Source: Geobacillus stearothermophilus ATCC 12980
GTDB taxonomy: Bacteria; Bacillota; Bacilli; Bacillales; Anoxybacillaceae
NCBI RefSeq assembly: GCF_030369615.1
Contig: NZ_CP128494.1
Coordinates: forward strand, 902,001 to 966,000
Direction of reading: 5' to 3'
Length of the DNA: 64,000 bases
The notes under the pieces were generated by a model. It worked only from the letters and a program-made list of their open reading frames with translations, ran no database searches and was not told the DNA's origin. The position numbers and the translations under genes are program-made. Each line of letters opens with the position of its first letter. Positions within the stretch are counted from its first letter, which is position 1. Shown piece after piece: positions 17,450 to 27,497 of this stretch.

Positions 17450-17550
17450 ACAAAAAGGGACGTTTTTTTTACAAAAAAAGCTAAAATTTTGTCCGTCTTT
17501 GCGATATAATTAAGGAAGCAGCGTTTGGAAGCAGCAAAGGTGGTGGACAT

Positions 17551-18492
17551 GTGTTTGAACATACAACGGTGCTGTTAAAAGAAGCGGTTGACGGACTGAA
17601 CATCCGCCCGGACGGCGTCTATGTCGATTGTACGTTGGGCGGCGGCGGCCATAGCGACTATTTGCTTTCCCGCCTCTCAAAGCGCGGAAAGCTGTTTGCC
17701 TTCGATCAAGACGAAACCGCCATTTCGTATGCGCGTGAACGGCTCGCCCGTTATGGCCAGCAAGTGCAGTTTGTGCACCGCAACTTCCGGTTTTTGCAAG
17801 AGGAGCTTTCCGCCCGCGGCGTCGCTGCCGTCGACGGCGTGCTGTTTGATTTGGGCGTTTCATCGCCGCAGCTCGATGAGCCGGAGCGCGGCTTCAGCTA
17901 CCAGCACGACGCGCCGCTTGACATGAGGATGGACCGCAAGCAACAGCTGACGGCGGCGGAGATCGTCAACCGTTGGCCATATGAGGAGCTTGTGCGCATT
18001 TTTTTTCGGTACGGCGAAGAAAAATTTTCAAAGCAAGTAGCGCGCAAAATCGAGGAGGTGCGGCGCGAGAAGCCGATTGAAACGACCGGGGAGCTCGTTG
18101 AGGTCATTAAGGAGGCGATTCCAGCGCCGGCGCGCCGCAGCGGCGGACATCCGGCCAAACGCATTTTCCAGGCGCTCCGCATCGCAGTCAACGATGAGCT
18201 CGAGGCGTTTCGCGAAGCGCTTGAGCAGGCGATTGACTTGTTGGCGCCGGGAGGACGGGTGAGCGTCATTACGTTTCATTCGCTCGAAGACCGCATTTGC
18301 AAGGAGACGTTTAAAAAAGCAAGCGAGAACCCGCCATTGCCTCCAGGGCTTCCAGTTCTCCCCAATGACTACCGTCCTGTGTTGAAAATTATTACAAAAA
18401 AACCGGTCGTTCCTTCTGCTGAAGAGGTGGAACGGAACCGCCGCGCCCGTTCAGCCAAACTCCGCATTGCTGAAAAACTACCGCGCGGCTGA
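17551..18492 (+). CDS. rsmH: 16S rRNA (cytosine(1402)-N(4))-methyltransferase RsmH (MraW)
   Basis: A 313-residue SAM-dependent enzyme that methylates C1402 in the ribosomal P site. Motifs: [13 protein letters not shown] at the start, [15 protein letters not shown] (about residues 29-43, SAM binding), [15 protein letters not shown] (about 97-111), DMRMDR and [10 protein letters not shown] near the end. GTG 17551 follows AAAGGTGGTGG. It heads the dcw cluster here because mraZ is missing. Confidence 0.97.
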   Translation: MFEHTTVLLKEAVDGLNIRPDGVYVDCTLGGGGHSDYLLSRLSKRGKLFAFDQDETAISYARERLARYGQQVQFVHRNFRFLQEELSARGVAAVDGVLFDLGVSSPQLDEPERGFSYQHDAPLDMRMDRKQQLTAAEIVNRWPYEELVRIFFRYGEEKFSKQVARKIEEVRREKPIETTGELVEVIKEAIPAPARRSGGHPAKRIFQALRIAVNDELEAFREALEQAIDLLAPGGRVSVITFHSLEDRICKETFKKASENPPLPPGLPVLPNDYRPVLKIITKKPVVPSAEEVERNRRARSAKLRIAEKLPRG

Positions 18493-18526
18493 GAAAATAG
18501 GTGAGGAGAAACAGGAGGGAAACGCT

Positions 18527-18883
18527 GTGAACCATTTGGCAGTCAAAGTAGCACGCGAACAAAAGCATCCGGCCGCGCCGCCGAGCCAGAAGCCGCAGCG
18601 AAAACGGCGCCTTCGGCTGACGCTGGCTGAGAAGCTGTTGATCGTTTCGTTTTTGCTGTTTGTCTTTTACGCGGCGGTCCATACCGTCTCAACCCAAGTG
18701 CAAATTTATGAGCTTAATAAAGATGTCCAAAAGTTGGAATCGGCCATTGATGAACAAAAGAAAGAAAATAATGACTTGTACGTCGAAGTGCAGCGGCTGA
18801 GCTCGTACGAGCGTATTTTGCAAAAGGCGAAAGAGCTCGGTTTGTCGCTCAACGAAAACCACGTCAAAGTCGTACAGGACTGA
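18527..18883 (+). CDS. ftsL: Cell division protein FtsL
   Basis: A 118-residue bitopic protein: basic cytosolic N terminus (about 1-35), one membrane span (about 40-60, LLIVSFLLFVFYAAV) and an extracytoplasmic heptad-rich coiled coil (VQKLESAIDEQKKENNDLY) ending in KELGLSLNENHVKVV, as in B. subtilis FtsL. It forms the FtsL-DivIC-DivIB complex that activates septal wall synthesis. GTG 18527 is chosen because ACAGGAGGG sits 6 bp upstream. Confidence 0.93.
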   Translation: MNHLAVKVAREQKHPAAPPSQKPQRKRRLRLTLAEKLLIVSFLLFVFYAAVHTVSTQVQIYELNKDVQKLESAIDEQKKENNDLYVEVQRLSSYERILQKAKELGLSLNENHVKVVQD

Positions 18884-18889
18884 TGGGTG

Positions 18890-21085
18890 ATGGAGGCAAA
18901 AAAGCATCGCAACACCCATCGCGGGGCGTTTATTTTGTTTTGCGTGTTCAGCTTTGCCTTTTTTCTTTTGTTTGCCCGCTTTGTGCAAGTGCAGTGGACG
19001 GGAAAAGCGGAAGGCGAAGCGCTGGCGGAGATCGCGCAGCAGCAGCATAAGCAGACGCGCACGATTGAAGCGAAACGCGGGACGATTTTTGACCGCAACG
19101 GCGTCATTTTAGCCCAAGACGTGCCGTCGTATACAGTCGCCGCCATTGTGGACCCGGATGATCCGCGCCGTGTCGCCGATCCAGAGGAAACAGCGGAAAA
19201 GCTCGCTCCGCTGCTTGGCATGGACGTCGAGCAAATGGAGCGCATTTTGACCAAAAAGGCGAAACAAGTCGAATTCGGCTCCTATGGCCGCAATATCAGC
19301 TTCGAGCTGAAGCGGAAAATTGAAGCGCTCCATTTGCCGGGCATCATCTTTACCCGCGACACTGCCCGGTTTTACCCGAATGGCATGTTCGCCTCGCACG
19401 TTATCGGCTACGCGCAAAAAAATGCGAAAAACGAAATGGTCGGCAAAATGGGAGTAGAAAAATCGCTTGACCGTTATTTGCGCGACAAAGACGGCTATGT
19501 GTCGTTTGCCAGCGATGCGAAGGGGTTCCGTCTGCCGGAGGCGAGAGAGCGCACGATTGCAAAGCCGGACAACGGCGCGAACGTGTATTTAACGATTGAC
19601 GCGAAAATCCAGACGTTTTTGGAAGACGCCATGAACGGCGTAGAAAAGCAGTACAAGCCGAAAAAGATCATCGCCATCGTGGCTGATCCGAAAACAGGAA
19701 AAATTTTAGCGATGGCGACTCGCCCGAGTTTTGACCCGAACAAACGCGATATTGCGAACTTTTTAAATGACGCTATTTCCTACCCGTATGAGCCGGGGTC
19801 GACGATGAAGGTGTTTACGCTTGCTGCCGCCATTAATGAAGGAGTGTACAACGGCAATGAAACGTACCGTTCCGGCTCATACAAAGTCGGGCCGAACACC
19901 ATCCGCGACCATAACGATGTCGGTTGGGGGACGATTACGTTCAATGAAGGGGTGCAGCGCTCTTCGAACGTCGCTTTTTCCATTTTGGTGAAAGAAAAGC
20001 TCGGGGAAGACCGGTTTTTGCAGTATTTGCATCGTTTCCATTTCGATCAGAAAACGGGCATTGATTTGCCGAATGAGGCGACAGGGCAAATTCGTTACCG
20101 TTATCCGATCGAACGGATTACGACCGGGTTCGGGCAAGGGACGTCAGTGACCCCGATTCAGCAAATCCAGGCGGCGACAGCGATCGCCAACGACGGAAAA
20201 ATGATGAAGCCGTACGTCATTGAAAAGGTGGTCGATCCAGACAGCGGCAAAGTCGTTCTCGACCACGAGCCGACTGTCGTCGGTGAACCGATTACGGCTG
20301 AAACGGCGCGGAAGGTGAGGGAAATTTTGGAAACGGTTGTCACCTCAGAGCACGGCACCGGCCGCCCGTACCAAATTGACGGCTACCGCGTCGCCGGCAA
20401 AACGGGGACGGCGCAAATTCCATCCGCTTCCGGCGGCTATTTGACCGGACGGGAAAATTATATTTTCTCGTTTTTAGGCATGGCGCCGGCGGATGATCCG
20501 CGCCTTCTCATGTATGTAGCTGTTCAGCAGCCGCGGTTGGATGTGACGGAAACCGGAGCGGCGCCTGTTTCGCAAATTTTTACAACGGTGATGAAAAGCA
20601 GCCTGCAATATTTGCATATTGAACCGAGCAAAGAAAAATCGGTGGAAACGAAACTAGCGGCGCAACGCGCGCTCGATTCGCTGGTCGGCGAGGCAGCCGT
20701 CACGGCGGCGGAGCAGTTGAAGAAAAACGGCTATGTGCCGGTCGTCATCGGCACCGGCCGGTACGTTGAGCGGCAGCTTCCGCGCGGCGGAGATCGTCTT
20801 CTTCCCGGCGAGCGGGTCGTGTTGAAAACGGATGGAGCGGCGACGATGCCGGACTTGCGCGGGTTTTCGCTGCGGGACGCCATGAAAGTGGCTCATATAC
20901 TCGGCCTGCGGCCAAGCACGAAAGGAACCGGCTATGTCGTCAGCCAAAACATCCGCCCGGGAGCGCGAGTGCGGCAAGGGGATTATTTGATCGTCGAACT
21001 GGCTCCGCCGCGCCAGTGGGAAGAAATGGCGGCAAAGAAAGAACAAGAGGCGGCTGAACGGAAAGAGGCCGGGCCTCACGAGTGA
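18890..21085 (+). CDS. pbpB: Penicillin-binding protein 2B
   Basis: A 731-residue class B PBP: membrane anchor (about 13-32), dimerisation domain starting with KRGTIFDRNG, transpeptidase with the catalytic Ser304 in GSTMK, SSN in QRSSNVAFS and Lys504 in KTGTAQ, then two C-terminal PASTA repeats (about 590-710). It is the essential septal transpeptidase of bacilli. Start may be GTG 18887 or ATG 18890; the SD (GATGGG) is weak, so translation may depend on coupling to ftsL, whose stop is 6 bp upstream. Confidence 0.95.
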   Translation: MEAKKHRNTHRGAFILFCVFSFAFFLLFARFVQVQWTGKAEGEALAEIAQQQHKQTRTIEAKRGTIFDRNGVILAQDVPSYTVAAIVDPDDPRRVADPEETAEKLAPLLGMDVEQMERILTKKAKQVEFGSYGRNISFELKRKIEALHLPGIIFTRDTARFYPNGMFASHVIGYAQKNAKNEMVGKMGVEKSLDRYLRDKDGYVSFASDAKGFRLPEARERTIAKPDNGANVYLTIDAKIQTFLEDAMNGVEKQYKPKKIIAIVADPKTGKILAMATRPSFDPNKRDIANFLNDAISYPYEPGSTMKVFTLAAAINEGVYNGNETYRSGSYKVGPNTIRDHNDVGWGTITFNEGVQRSSNVAFSILVKEKLGEDRFLQYLHRFHFDQKTGIDLPNEATGQIRYRYPIERITTGFGQGTSVTPIQQIQAATAIANDGKMMKPYVIEKVVDPDSGKVVLDHEPTVVGEPITAETARKVREILETVVTSEHGTGRPYQIDGYRVAGKTGTAQIPSASGGYLTGRENYIFSFLGMAPADDPRLLMYVAVQQPRLDVTETGAAPVSQIFTTVMKSSLQYLHIEPSKEKSVETKLAAQRALDSLVGEAAVTAAEQLKKNGYVPVVIGTGRYVERQLPRGGDRLLPGERVVLKTDGAATMPDLRGFSLRDAMKVAHILGLRPSTKGTGYVVSQNIRPGARVRQGDYLIVELAPPRQWEEMAAKKEQEAAERKEAGPHE

Positions 21086-21095
21086 TTTTTTGCCG

Positions 21096-21124
21096 TTCTA
21101 TAACGGAGCGTACAAGCATATAGT
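21096..21124 (+). promoter_or_regulatory. Possible sigma-E promoter for spoVD
   Basis: CATATAGT (21117-21124) resembles the sigma-E -10; a TTCTATA segment 14 bp upstream is a weak -35. spoVD is sigma-E dependent in B. subtilis. Confidence 0.3.
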
Positions 21125-21157
21125 GGAACGAGCCCATCATGAAGGAGGTTCCGCCAT

Positions 21158-23092
21158 ATGCGCGTATCGTACGTGACCGTGCGCAAACGGTTGACGATCG
21201 TCTTTTTGATCGGCGTTTTGGTTTTTGCCATTATCGATCTCCGTCTCGGCTATGTCCAATTTTGGCTCGGCGATCTATTAGCGGAACGGGCGAAAGGGCT
21301 GTGGGGTCGGAACATCCCATTTGAGCCGAAGCGCGGCGAAATTTTGGACCGCAACGGCGTCCCGCTGGCGACGAATATGAGCGCGCCGACGGTGTATGTC
21401 ATCCCGCGGCAAGTGAAAAATCCGGCGGAAGCGGCAGAAAAGCTGGCGGCGGTTTTGGGCGCTTCGGTCGAATCCGTTTATAAACAAATGACAAAAAACA
21501 CCTCGATCGTCCGCTTGAAAGAAGGGCGGAAAATTTCCGACGAGAAAGCGGCGGACGTGCGCGCGCTCGATTTGGACGGGGTGTACATTGCTGAAGACAC
21601 GAAGCGCTACTATCCGTTTGGCAGCTACTTATCGCATGTGCTTGGCTTTACTGGCATTGACAACCAAGGGCTCACAGGGCTTGAACTGTATTATGACAAA
21701 GAACTGAGCGGAGAACGCGGTTCGGTGCAGTTTTACTCCGATGCAAAAGGGCGGCGCATGCCCGATATGGCGGATGACTATACGCCGCCGACCGACGGCT
21801 TGAACTTGGTGCTCACGATTGACTCACGCATTCAGACGATCATAGAGCGGGAGCTCGATATTGCTGAGGCGAAATACAATCCAGACGGCATCATCGCCAT
21901 TGCCATGAACCCGAATACGGGGGAAATTTTGGCGATGGCGAGCCGGCCGACGTTTGACCCGGCCGATTACCGCAACGTCCCTCCGGAAATTTACAACCGC
22001 AATTTGCCGATTTGGAGCACGTATGAACCGGGGTCGACATTTAAAATCATTACGTTGGCTGCAGCGCTTGAGGAGCATAAAGTCAACCTCCTTAAAGACC
22101 ACTTCTCTGATCCGGGCTACGCTAAAGTGGCCGGCGCTACGCTCCGCTGCTGGAAAAAGGGCGGCCATGGGGAGCAAACGTTTTTGGAAGTCGTACAAAA
22201 CTCGTGCAACCCGGGATTTGTCGATTTGGGGGAGCGGCTCGGAAAGGAAACGCTGTTTCGTTATATTAAGAAGTTTGGCTTCGGTGAGAAAACCGGCATT
22301 GACCTGCAAGGGGAAGGGACTGGCATTTTGTTTGACTTAAAGCGGGTCGGGCCGGTCGAATTGGCGACGACTGCGTTCGGCCAAGGGGTGTCGGTGACGC
22401 CGATCCAGCAAGTCGCCGCCGTATCGGCCGCGATCAACGGCGGCACTCTATACACCCCGTACATCGCCAAAGAATGGATCGACCCGGAAACAGGGGAAGT
22501 CGTACGCCGCAATACACCAAAGGCGAAACGGCGCGTCATTTCCGAGGAAACGTCGAAACAAGTCCGCTATGCGCTTGAGAGCGTTGTCGCCCAAGGCACA
22601 GGGAAAAAGGCGTATGTCGAAGGCTACCGCGTCGGCGGGAAAACCGGAACGGCGCAAAAAGCGCAAGGCGGCCGCTATTTGCAAAACAACCATATCGTGT
22701 CGTTCATCGGTTTTGCGCCGGCGGACGACCCGCAGCTCGTCGTGTACGTCGCTGTTGACAATCCGAAAGGCACGGTCCAATTCGGCGGCACGGTTGCGGC
22801 GCCGATCGTTGGCAAGGTCATAGAAGACAGCCTGCGGGTGATGGGTGTGAAGCCGCGCAAAGACCAACTTGAGAAGGAACGGGGATGGGATGAGCCGAGA
22901 GTCATTGAGGTGCCGAATTTGATCGGAATGACAAAAAAAGATTTGCAAGAACAGTTTTTTGACTTAAAATTAGATGTTAGTGGCGAGGGCGATGTCATTG
23001 TCGAACAATCGCCGGAGCCCGGGGTGAAAGTAAAAGAAGGCTCGACGATTCGCATTTATTTGGCGAAACGCGAAGCGGCAGAGGAGCGGTAA
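21158..23092 (+). CDS. spoVD: SpoVD, sporulation-specific penicillin-binding protein
   Basis: A 644-residue class B PBP for spore cortex synthesis, partner of SpoVE. N-terminal anchor (about 10-28), RGEILDRNG, catalytic Ser293 in GSTFK, the SxN motif as SCN (in QNSCNPGF) and Lys495 in KTGTAQ, plus one C-terminal PASTA domain (about 580-640) as is usual for SpoVD. In B. subtilis two cysteines of SpoVD are redox-controlled by StoA; the cysteine in SCN and one in LRCWKKG are candidates here. SD GAAGGAGGTT precedes ATG 21158. Confidence 0.95.
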   Translation: MRVSYVTVRKRLTIVFLIGVLVFAIIDLRLGYVQFWLGDLLAERAKGLWGRNIPFEPKRGEILDRNGVPLATNMSAPTVYVIPRQVKNPAEAAEKLAAVLGASVESVYKQMTKNTSIVRLKEGRKISDEKAADVRALDLDGVYIAEDTKRYYPFGSYLSHVLGFTGIDNQGLTGLELYYDKELSGERGSVQFYSDAKGRRMPDMADDYTPPTDGLNLVLTIDSRIQTIIERELDIAEAKYNPDGIIAIAMNPNTGEILAMASRPTFDPADYRNVPPEIYNRNLPIWSTYEPGSTFKIITLAAALEEHKVNLLKDHFSDPGYAKVAGATLRCWKKGGHGEQTFLEVVQNSCNPGFVDLGERLGKETLFRYIKKFGFGEKTGIDLQGEGTGILFDLKRVGPVELATTAFGQGVSVTPIQQVAAVSAAINGGTLYTPYIAKEWIDPETGEVVRRNTPKAKRRVISEETSKQVRYALESVVAQGTGKKAYVEGYRVGGKTGTAQKAQGGRYLQNNHIVSFIGFAPADDPQLVVYVAVDNPKGTVQFGGTVAAPIVGKVIEDSLRVMGVKPRKDQLEKERGWDEPRVIEVPNLIGMTKKDLQEQFFDLKLDVSGEGDVIVEQSPEPGVKVKEGSTIRIYLAKREAAEER

Positions 23093-23103
23093 ACGATCTT
23101 GCA

Positions 23104-23150
23104 AGGGGCGGCCGATGCGATGACTCATCGGGTTGGTTGCGCCCCTTTTT
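23104..23150 (+). terminator. Intrinsic terminator after spoVD
   Basis: Outer stem AGGGGCG / CGCCCCT with an inner CGATG / CATCG pair and a T5 tail. Confidence 0.8.
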
Positions 23151-23202
23151 CCGCTGTCCGCTCATAGGGCGAGCTATTTATAAGCGAAAGGGATGACTAA
23201 GG

Positions 23203-24672
23203 ATGAAATTGCAAACGTTGCTGTCGCGCTTGCCCGGTTTTTGGGTGCATCGCGGGGGCAATCCGGATATTGTCGCGCTCGAAATGGATTCGCGCCATGT
23301 CACGCCCGGTTCGCTGTTTTTTTGCCTTAAAGGATTTACGGTGGACGGGCATGACTTTGCGGAACAAGCGGTGGCGCGCGGAGCAGCGGCGGTCGTGGCT
23401 GAGCGCCCGCTCGCGGTGGACGCGCCGCTTGTCCTTGTGCCGGACAGCCGGCGGGCGATGGCGATTTTGGCTGATGCGTTTTACGGGCACCCGACCCATC
23501 GACTTCATTTAATTGGCGTGACGGGCACAAACGGAAAAACGACGACGACTCATATCATTGACCAGATCGCGAGAAAGGCCGGCAAAAAAACGGGGCTGAT
23601 CGGCACGGTCGGGATCAAAATCGGCGCCCGTTCTTACCCGGCGGCGAATACGACGCCGGAGTCGCTCGTCTTGCAACGCACGTTTAAACAGATGATCGAC
23701 GAGGGCGTGGAGTTTGCGGCCATGGAAGTGTCGTCGCATGCCCTTCACCAAGGACGGGTGCATGGCTGCGATTACGATGTGGCCGTGTTTACGAACTTGA
23801 CGCAAGATCATCTTGACTATCACGGAACGATGGACGAGTATCGGAACGCCAAAGGGCTGTTGTTTGCCCAGCTCGGCAACCGCTACGACGAGCGGCGGCC
23901 GAAATTTGCCGTTTTGAATCATGATGATCCTGTTTCGCAATATTATAAACATATGACAGCAGCACCAATCATCACTTACGGTATTCGCACGAAGAGCGAT
24001 GTGATGGCGGAAGAGATTGCCATGACCCCGTCCGGCATGGCCTTTCGGCTGTGCACGCCGCACGGATCGGCAGTGGTGGAAACGAAGCTCGTCGGCTTGT
24101 TCAACGTCTATAACATGCTTGCGGCGGCCGCTGCCTGCCTTGCCTCCGGGTTTTCGCTTGAAACGATTGCGGCGGCTTTAAGGGATGTCGAGCCGGTGTC
24201 CGGGCGGTTTGAAACGGTCGATGAAGGGCAAAATTTTACTATCATTGTAGATTATGCCCATACGCCGGACAGTTTGGAAAACGCGCTGAAAACGGTGCGC
24301 CAATTTGCGAAGCGGAACGTCTATGTCGTCATTGGCTGCGGCGGCGACCGCGACCGGACGAAGCGGCCGCTTATGGCGCAGGTGGCGGTGCGCCACGCGG
24401 ATGTCGCCGTGTTCACCTCCGACAATCCGCGCTCGGAAGACCCGCAGCAAATTTTGCGGGATATGGAAGCGGGGGTAAGTGATCAAGATGGAAGGTACGT
24501 GACGATTCCTGACCGGGAAGAGGCGATCCGCTACGCCATCCGGCAGGCGCAAGAAGGAGATGTTGTGTTGATTGCCGGTAAGGGGCATGAAACGTACCAA
24601 ATCATCGGCGGCAATGTGATTGAGTTTGACGATCGCGCTGTCGCCCGAGCGGCGGTGAGGGAGAGAACATGA
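23203..24672 (+). CDS. murE: UDP-MurNAc-L-Ala-D-Glu:meso-diaminopimelate ligase
   Basis: A 489-residue Mur ligase adding the third stem-peptide residue. N-domain with [20 protein letters not shown]-loop [10 protein letters not shown] (about residues 106-115), [10 protein letters not shown] and the amino-acid selector DNPRSEDP, whose DNPR sequence marks meso-diaminopimelate rather than lysine specificity. ATG 23203 begins a new unit after the spoVD terminator; the SD (AAAGGGATG) is average. It overlaps the next gene by ATGA. Confidence 0.96.
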   Translation: MKLQTLLSRLPGFWVHRGGNPDIVALEMDSRHVTPGSLFFCLKGFTVDGHDFAEQAVARGAAAVVAERPLAVDAPLVLVPDSRRAMAILADAFYGHPTHRLHLIGVTGTNGKTTTTHIIDQIARKAGKKTGLIGTVGIKIGARSYPAANTTPESLVLQRTFKQMIDEGVEFAAMEVSSHALHQGRVHGCDYDVAVFTNLTQDHLDYHGTMDEYRNAKGLLFAQLGNRYDERRPKFAVLNHDDPVSQYYKHMTAAPIITYGIRTKSDVMAEEIAMTPSGMAFRLCTPHGSAVVETKLVGLFNVYNMLAAAAACLASGFSLETIAAALRDVEPVSGRFETVDEGQNFTIIVDYAHTPDSLENALKTVRQFAKRNVYVVIGCGGDRDRTKRPLMAQVAVRHADVAVFTSDNPRSEDPQQILRDMEAGVSDQDGRYVTIPDREEAIRYAIRQAQEGDVVLIAGKGHETYQIIGGNVIEFDDRAVARAAVRERT

Positions 24673-25130
24673 CGATGGTTACGTACGGAATGGTGCAGAA
24701 AATTGCGAACGAAGCGAGCGGCATTGTGGACGAAACGATTCGTTTTCACGCGGTGTTTGTCAATCCGGCCGAACAGGTGAAAAAAGGGCTGTTCGTGCCG
24801 CTTGAAGATGCGGCGGAAACGCTGAAAACGGCCATCGAGCACGGGGCGATCGCTTCGTTTTGGCCGATCGGAGAGCCATTGCCGCGCTACATTCCTAATC
24901 AGTTTCCGCTCTTTTTCGTCCCGTCGCCGCTTGCGGCGGCCGCCGCGCTGCTTGAGCGGTATTTGCGGGAAGGCGGCCGGGGAACGGAATTTTCGTTTTC
25001 GTTCCCGGAAGAAGGCGGGGAGTATGTCCCTGCTGATGAAGCAATCCCCCTCCGGCTCGCCGAGTTGCAGAAACGGTGGCTGGACGCGCGGCAGGCAAAA
25101 GGATGTGACGATTCATGCCAGAACAAATAA
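24669..25130 (+). CDS. Stand-alone protein resembling a Mur ligase N-terminal domain
   Basis: A 153-residue protein. Its centre reads like the UDP-binding N-domain of MurE/MurF: a strand, then a [19 protein letters not shown] segment equivalent to GSLFFCLKG...HDFAEQAV, then [33 protein letters not shown]. The DSR motif before it is not conserved ([11 protein letters not shown]), and there is no ATPase or C-terminal ligase domain. murF lies between murE and mraY in many bacteria, so this may be a murF remnant turned into a new small protein. It is fully embedded: ATGA overlap with murE, 16-bp overlap with mraY. Confidence 0.6.
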   Translation: MTMVTYGMVQKIANEASGIVDETIRFHAVFVNPAEQVKKGLFVPLEDAAETLKTAIEHGAIASFWPIGEPLPRYIPNQFPLFFVPSPLAAAAALLERYLREGGRGTEFSFSFPEEGGEYVPADEAIPLRLAELQKRWLDARQAKGCDDSCQNK

Positions 25131-26089
25131 TTGTCATTGCGATGGCTGTTTCCTTTTTGGTCACCGTCATTTTGTCGCCGCTGTTCATCCCGTTTTTGCG
25201 GCGGTTAAAATTTGGGCAAAGCATTCGCGAGGAAGGGCCGAAGTCGCATCAAAAAAAATCGGGCACCCCGACAATGGGCGGCATTATGATTTTGCTTTCG
25301 ATCGTGGCGACAACGTTATGGATGACATCGAGATTGTCCGTCCTGTCGGTGGAAACATATTTATTGCTGCTTGTTACGGTTGGCTACGGGGTGCTCGGCT
25401 TTTTGGACGATATGATCAAAGTGGTGATGAAGCGGAACCTGGGGTTGACGAGCCGGCAAAAATTTATCGGCCAGCTCATCATTGCCGTTGTTTTCTTTTT
25501 TGTCTACCGGCAAAGCGGCTTTTCGACGGAAGTACATATCCCCGGGACCGGCTGGTCGTTTGACCTTGGCTGGGCTTATGGGGTGCTGCTTTTGCTCATG
25601 CTTGTCGGCGGCTCCAACGCTGTCAACTTGACCGACGGGCTCGATGGGCTTTTGGCCGGCACGGCGGCGATCGCCTTTGGCGCGTATGCCGTGTTGGCTT
25701 GGAATCAAGGTCAGTACGATGTGGCGGTGTTTTGCGTCGCCGTTGTCGGCGCTGTGCTCGGCTTTTTAGTGTTTAATGCCCATCCGGCAAAAGTATTTAT
25801 GGGGGATACCGGATCGCTCGCGCTTGGCGGGGCGATCGCTGCGGTCGCTGTCTTAACGAAACTCGAGCTGCTGCTGATCATTATTGGTGGCGTCTTTGTC
25901 ATTGAAACGCTGTCTGTCATCATTCAAGTCGCCTCGTTCAAAACGACCGGCAGGCGCGTTTTCCGCATGAGCCCGCTCCATCATCATTATGAGCTCGTCG
26001 GTTGGTCGGAATGGCGCGTTGTCGTGACGTTTTGGGCCGTCGGCCTGTTGTTTGCCATGCTAGGAATTTATATCGAGGTGTGGATGTAA
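25115..26089 (+). CDS. mraY: Phospho-N-acetylmuramoyl-pentapeptide transferase
   Basis: A 324-residue ten-span membrane enzyme that makes lipid I from UDP-MurNAc-pentapeptide and undecaprenyl phosphate. Family signatures: [16 protein letters not shown] (residues about 41-56), FLDDMIKV (DDxxK catalytic region near 93-99), [15 protein letters not shown] (about 170-184), [12 protein letters not shown] (about 228-239) and PLHHHYE. SD AAAGGATG precedes ATG 25115. It abuts murD without a gap. Confidence 0.97.
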   Translation: MPEQIIVIAMAVSFLVTVILSPLFIPFLRRLKFGQSIREEGPKSHQKKSGTPTMGGIMILLSIVATTLWMTSRLSVLSVETYLLLLVTVGYGVLGFLDDMIKVVMKRNLGLTSRQKFIGQLIIAVVFFFVYRQSGFSTEVHIPGTGWSFDLGWAYGVLLLLMLVGGSNAVNLTDGLDGLLAGTAAIAFGAYAVLAWNQGQYDVAVFCVAVVGAVLGFLVFNAHPAKVFMGDTGSLALGGAIAAVAVLTKLELLLIIIGGVFVIETLSVIIQVASFKTTGRRVFRMSPLHHHYELVGWSEWRVVVTFWAVGLLFAMLGIYIEVWM

Positions 26090-27445
26090 TTGAAACCGAC
26101 TCTTTTCTATCAACATCGTCGTGTGCTTGTGATTGGATTGGCGAAAAGCGGGGCGGCAGCGGCCCGCCTGCTCGTTGAATTAGGGGCGGAAGTCGTCGCC
26201 AACGATCAAAAACCGTTGGCGGAAAACGCGGAGGCGAAGCAGCTTGAAGAGCTCGGCGTCCGCGTTGTTTGCGGCGGCCATCCGCTCGAACTGCTCGATG
26301 AGCCGTTTGACCTCGTCGTGAAAAATCCGGGCATCCCGTATACGAATCCGTTAGTGAAAAAAGCGCTTGAAAAAGGGCTTCCGGTCGTGACCGAGGTGGA
26401 GCTGGCTTATCACATTTCCGAAGCGTCGTTTATCGGCATTACCGGATCGAACGGGAAAACGACGACAACGACATTGATTTATGAAATGTTAAAGGCGGAT
26501 GGCCAAGACCCGTTGCTTGCCGGCAATATCGGCTTAGTCGCCTGCGAGGTGGCCAAGGAAGCGAAGCCGGGCCAATGGCTCGTCACCGAACTGTCTTCGT
26601 TCCAGCTTGCCGGCATTGATCAATTCCGTCCTACGATCGCCGTCTTGCTTAACATTTTTGATGCCCATTTGGACTACCATGGCACAAGAGAAGCATACGC
26701 GGCGGCGAAGGCGAATATTTTCCGCAACCAAACAGAACAAGATTATGCGGTCGTCAACGCGGATGACCAGACCGTGATGGACATCGCCGCCTCGATTCGA
26801 TCGCAAAAGGTGCTGTTTTCGGCGACGAAGCCGCTCGGTGAAGGGGCGTACGTCGACAATGGCGCCGTTTGCTGGAACGGAGAGCCGATCATCAAGACAG
26901 CAGACATTGTCCTCCCCGGCCAGCACAACGTGGAAAACATTTTGGCCGCGGTGGCGGCTGCCAAGCTGGCCGGCGCCAGCAACGAGGCGATCGTTCAAGT
27001 GTTGACGACGTTTGCCGGCGTAAAACATCGGCTTCAATATGTAGCCGAAGTCGACGGCCGGCGGTTTTACAACGACTCGAAGGCGACGAATATTTTGGCA
27101 ACGCAAAAGGCGCTTTCGGCGTTTGCCGGTGAACCGGTGATTTTGCTGGCCGGCGGGCTTGACCGCGGCAATGAGTTTGACAAGCTTCTTCCGTACTTGC
27201 GGCAGGTGAAAGCGGCGGTATTGTTCGGGCAAACGGCGGAGAAAATCGGGCGCATCGCCCGGGAGGCGGGAATAGAAACGATCGAATATGTCGATAATGT
27301 GGAAAAAGCTGTCCCGGTTGCCTTCCGGCTTTCCGAGCCGGGCGATGTTATTTTGCTCTCTCCGGCCTGCGCCAGCTGGGATCAATACAAAACTTTCGAG
27401 GAGAGAGGGGACATTTTTATCGACGCCGTGCATAAGTTGAAATAG
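26090..27445 (+). CDS. murD: UDP-MurNAc-L-alanine:D-glutamate ligase
   Basis: A 451-residue Mur ligase adding D-glutamate. N-domain [29 protein letters not shown]-loop [11 protein letters not shown] (about residues 116-126), LSSFQL, VNADD and [12 protein letters not shown] near the C terminus. It starts with TTG directly after the mraY stop; GAGGTG inside mraY serves as SD. Confidence 0.96.
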   Translation: MKPTLFYQHRRVLVIGLAKSGAAAARLLVELGAEVVANDQKPLAENAEAKQLEELGVRVVCGGHPLELLDEPFDLVVKNPGIPYTNPLVKKALEKGLPVVTEVELAYHISEASFIGITGSNGKTTTTTLIYEMLKADGQDPLLAGNIGLVACEVAKEAKPGQWLVTELSSFQLAGIDQFRPTIAVLLNIFDAHLDYHGTREAYAAAKANIFRNQTEQDYAVVNADDQTVMDIAASIRSQKVLFSATKPLGEGAYVDNGAVCWNGEPIIKTADIVLPGQHNVENILAAVAAAKLAGASNEAIVQVLTTFAGVKHRLQYVAEVDGRRFYNDSKATNILATQKALSAFAGEPVILLAGGLDRGNEFDKLLPYLRQVKAAVLFGQTAEKIGRIAREAGIETIEYVDNVEKAVPVAFRLSEPGDVILLSPACASWDQYKTFEERGDIFIDAVHKLK

Positions 27446-27497
27446 AGGGAAAGGGACAGCCCTTTCCTTCTAGTTTACAAAATAGAGGTGTTGGGCA

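Noticed and set aside
17505..17510. TATAAT as a firm promoter for rsmH
   Set aside because: No acceptable -35 hexamer lies 16-18 bp upstream and no TGn extension is present, so it is only mentioned as a possibility.
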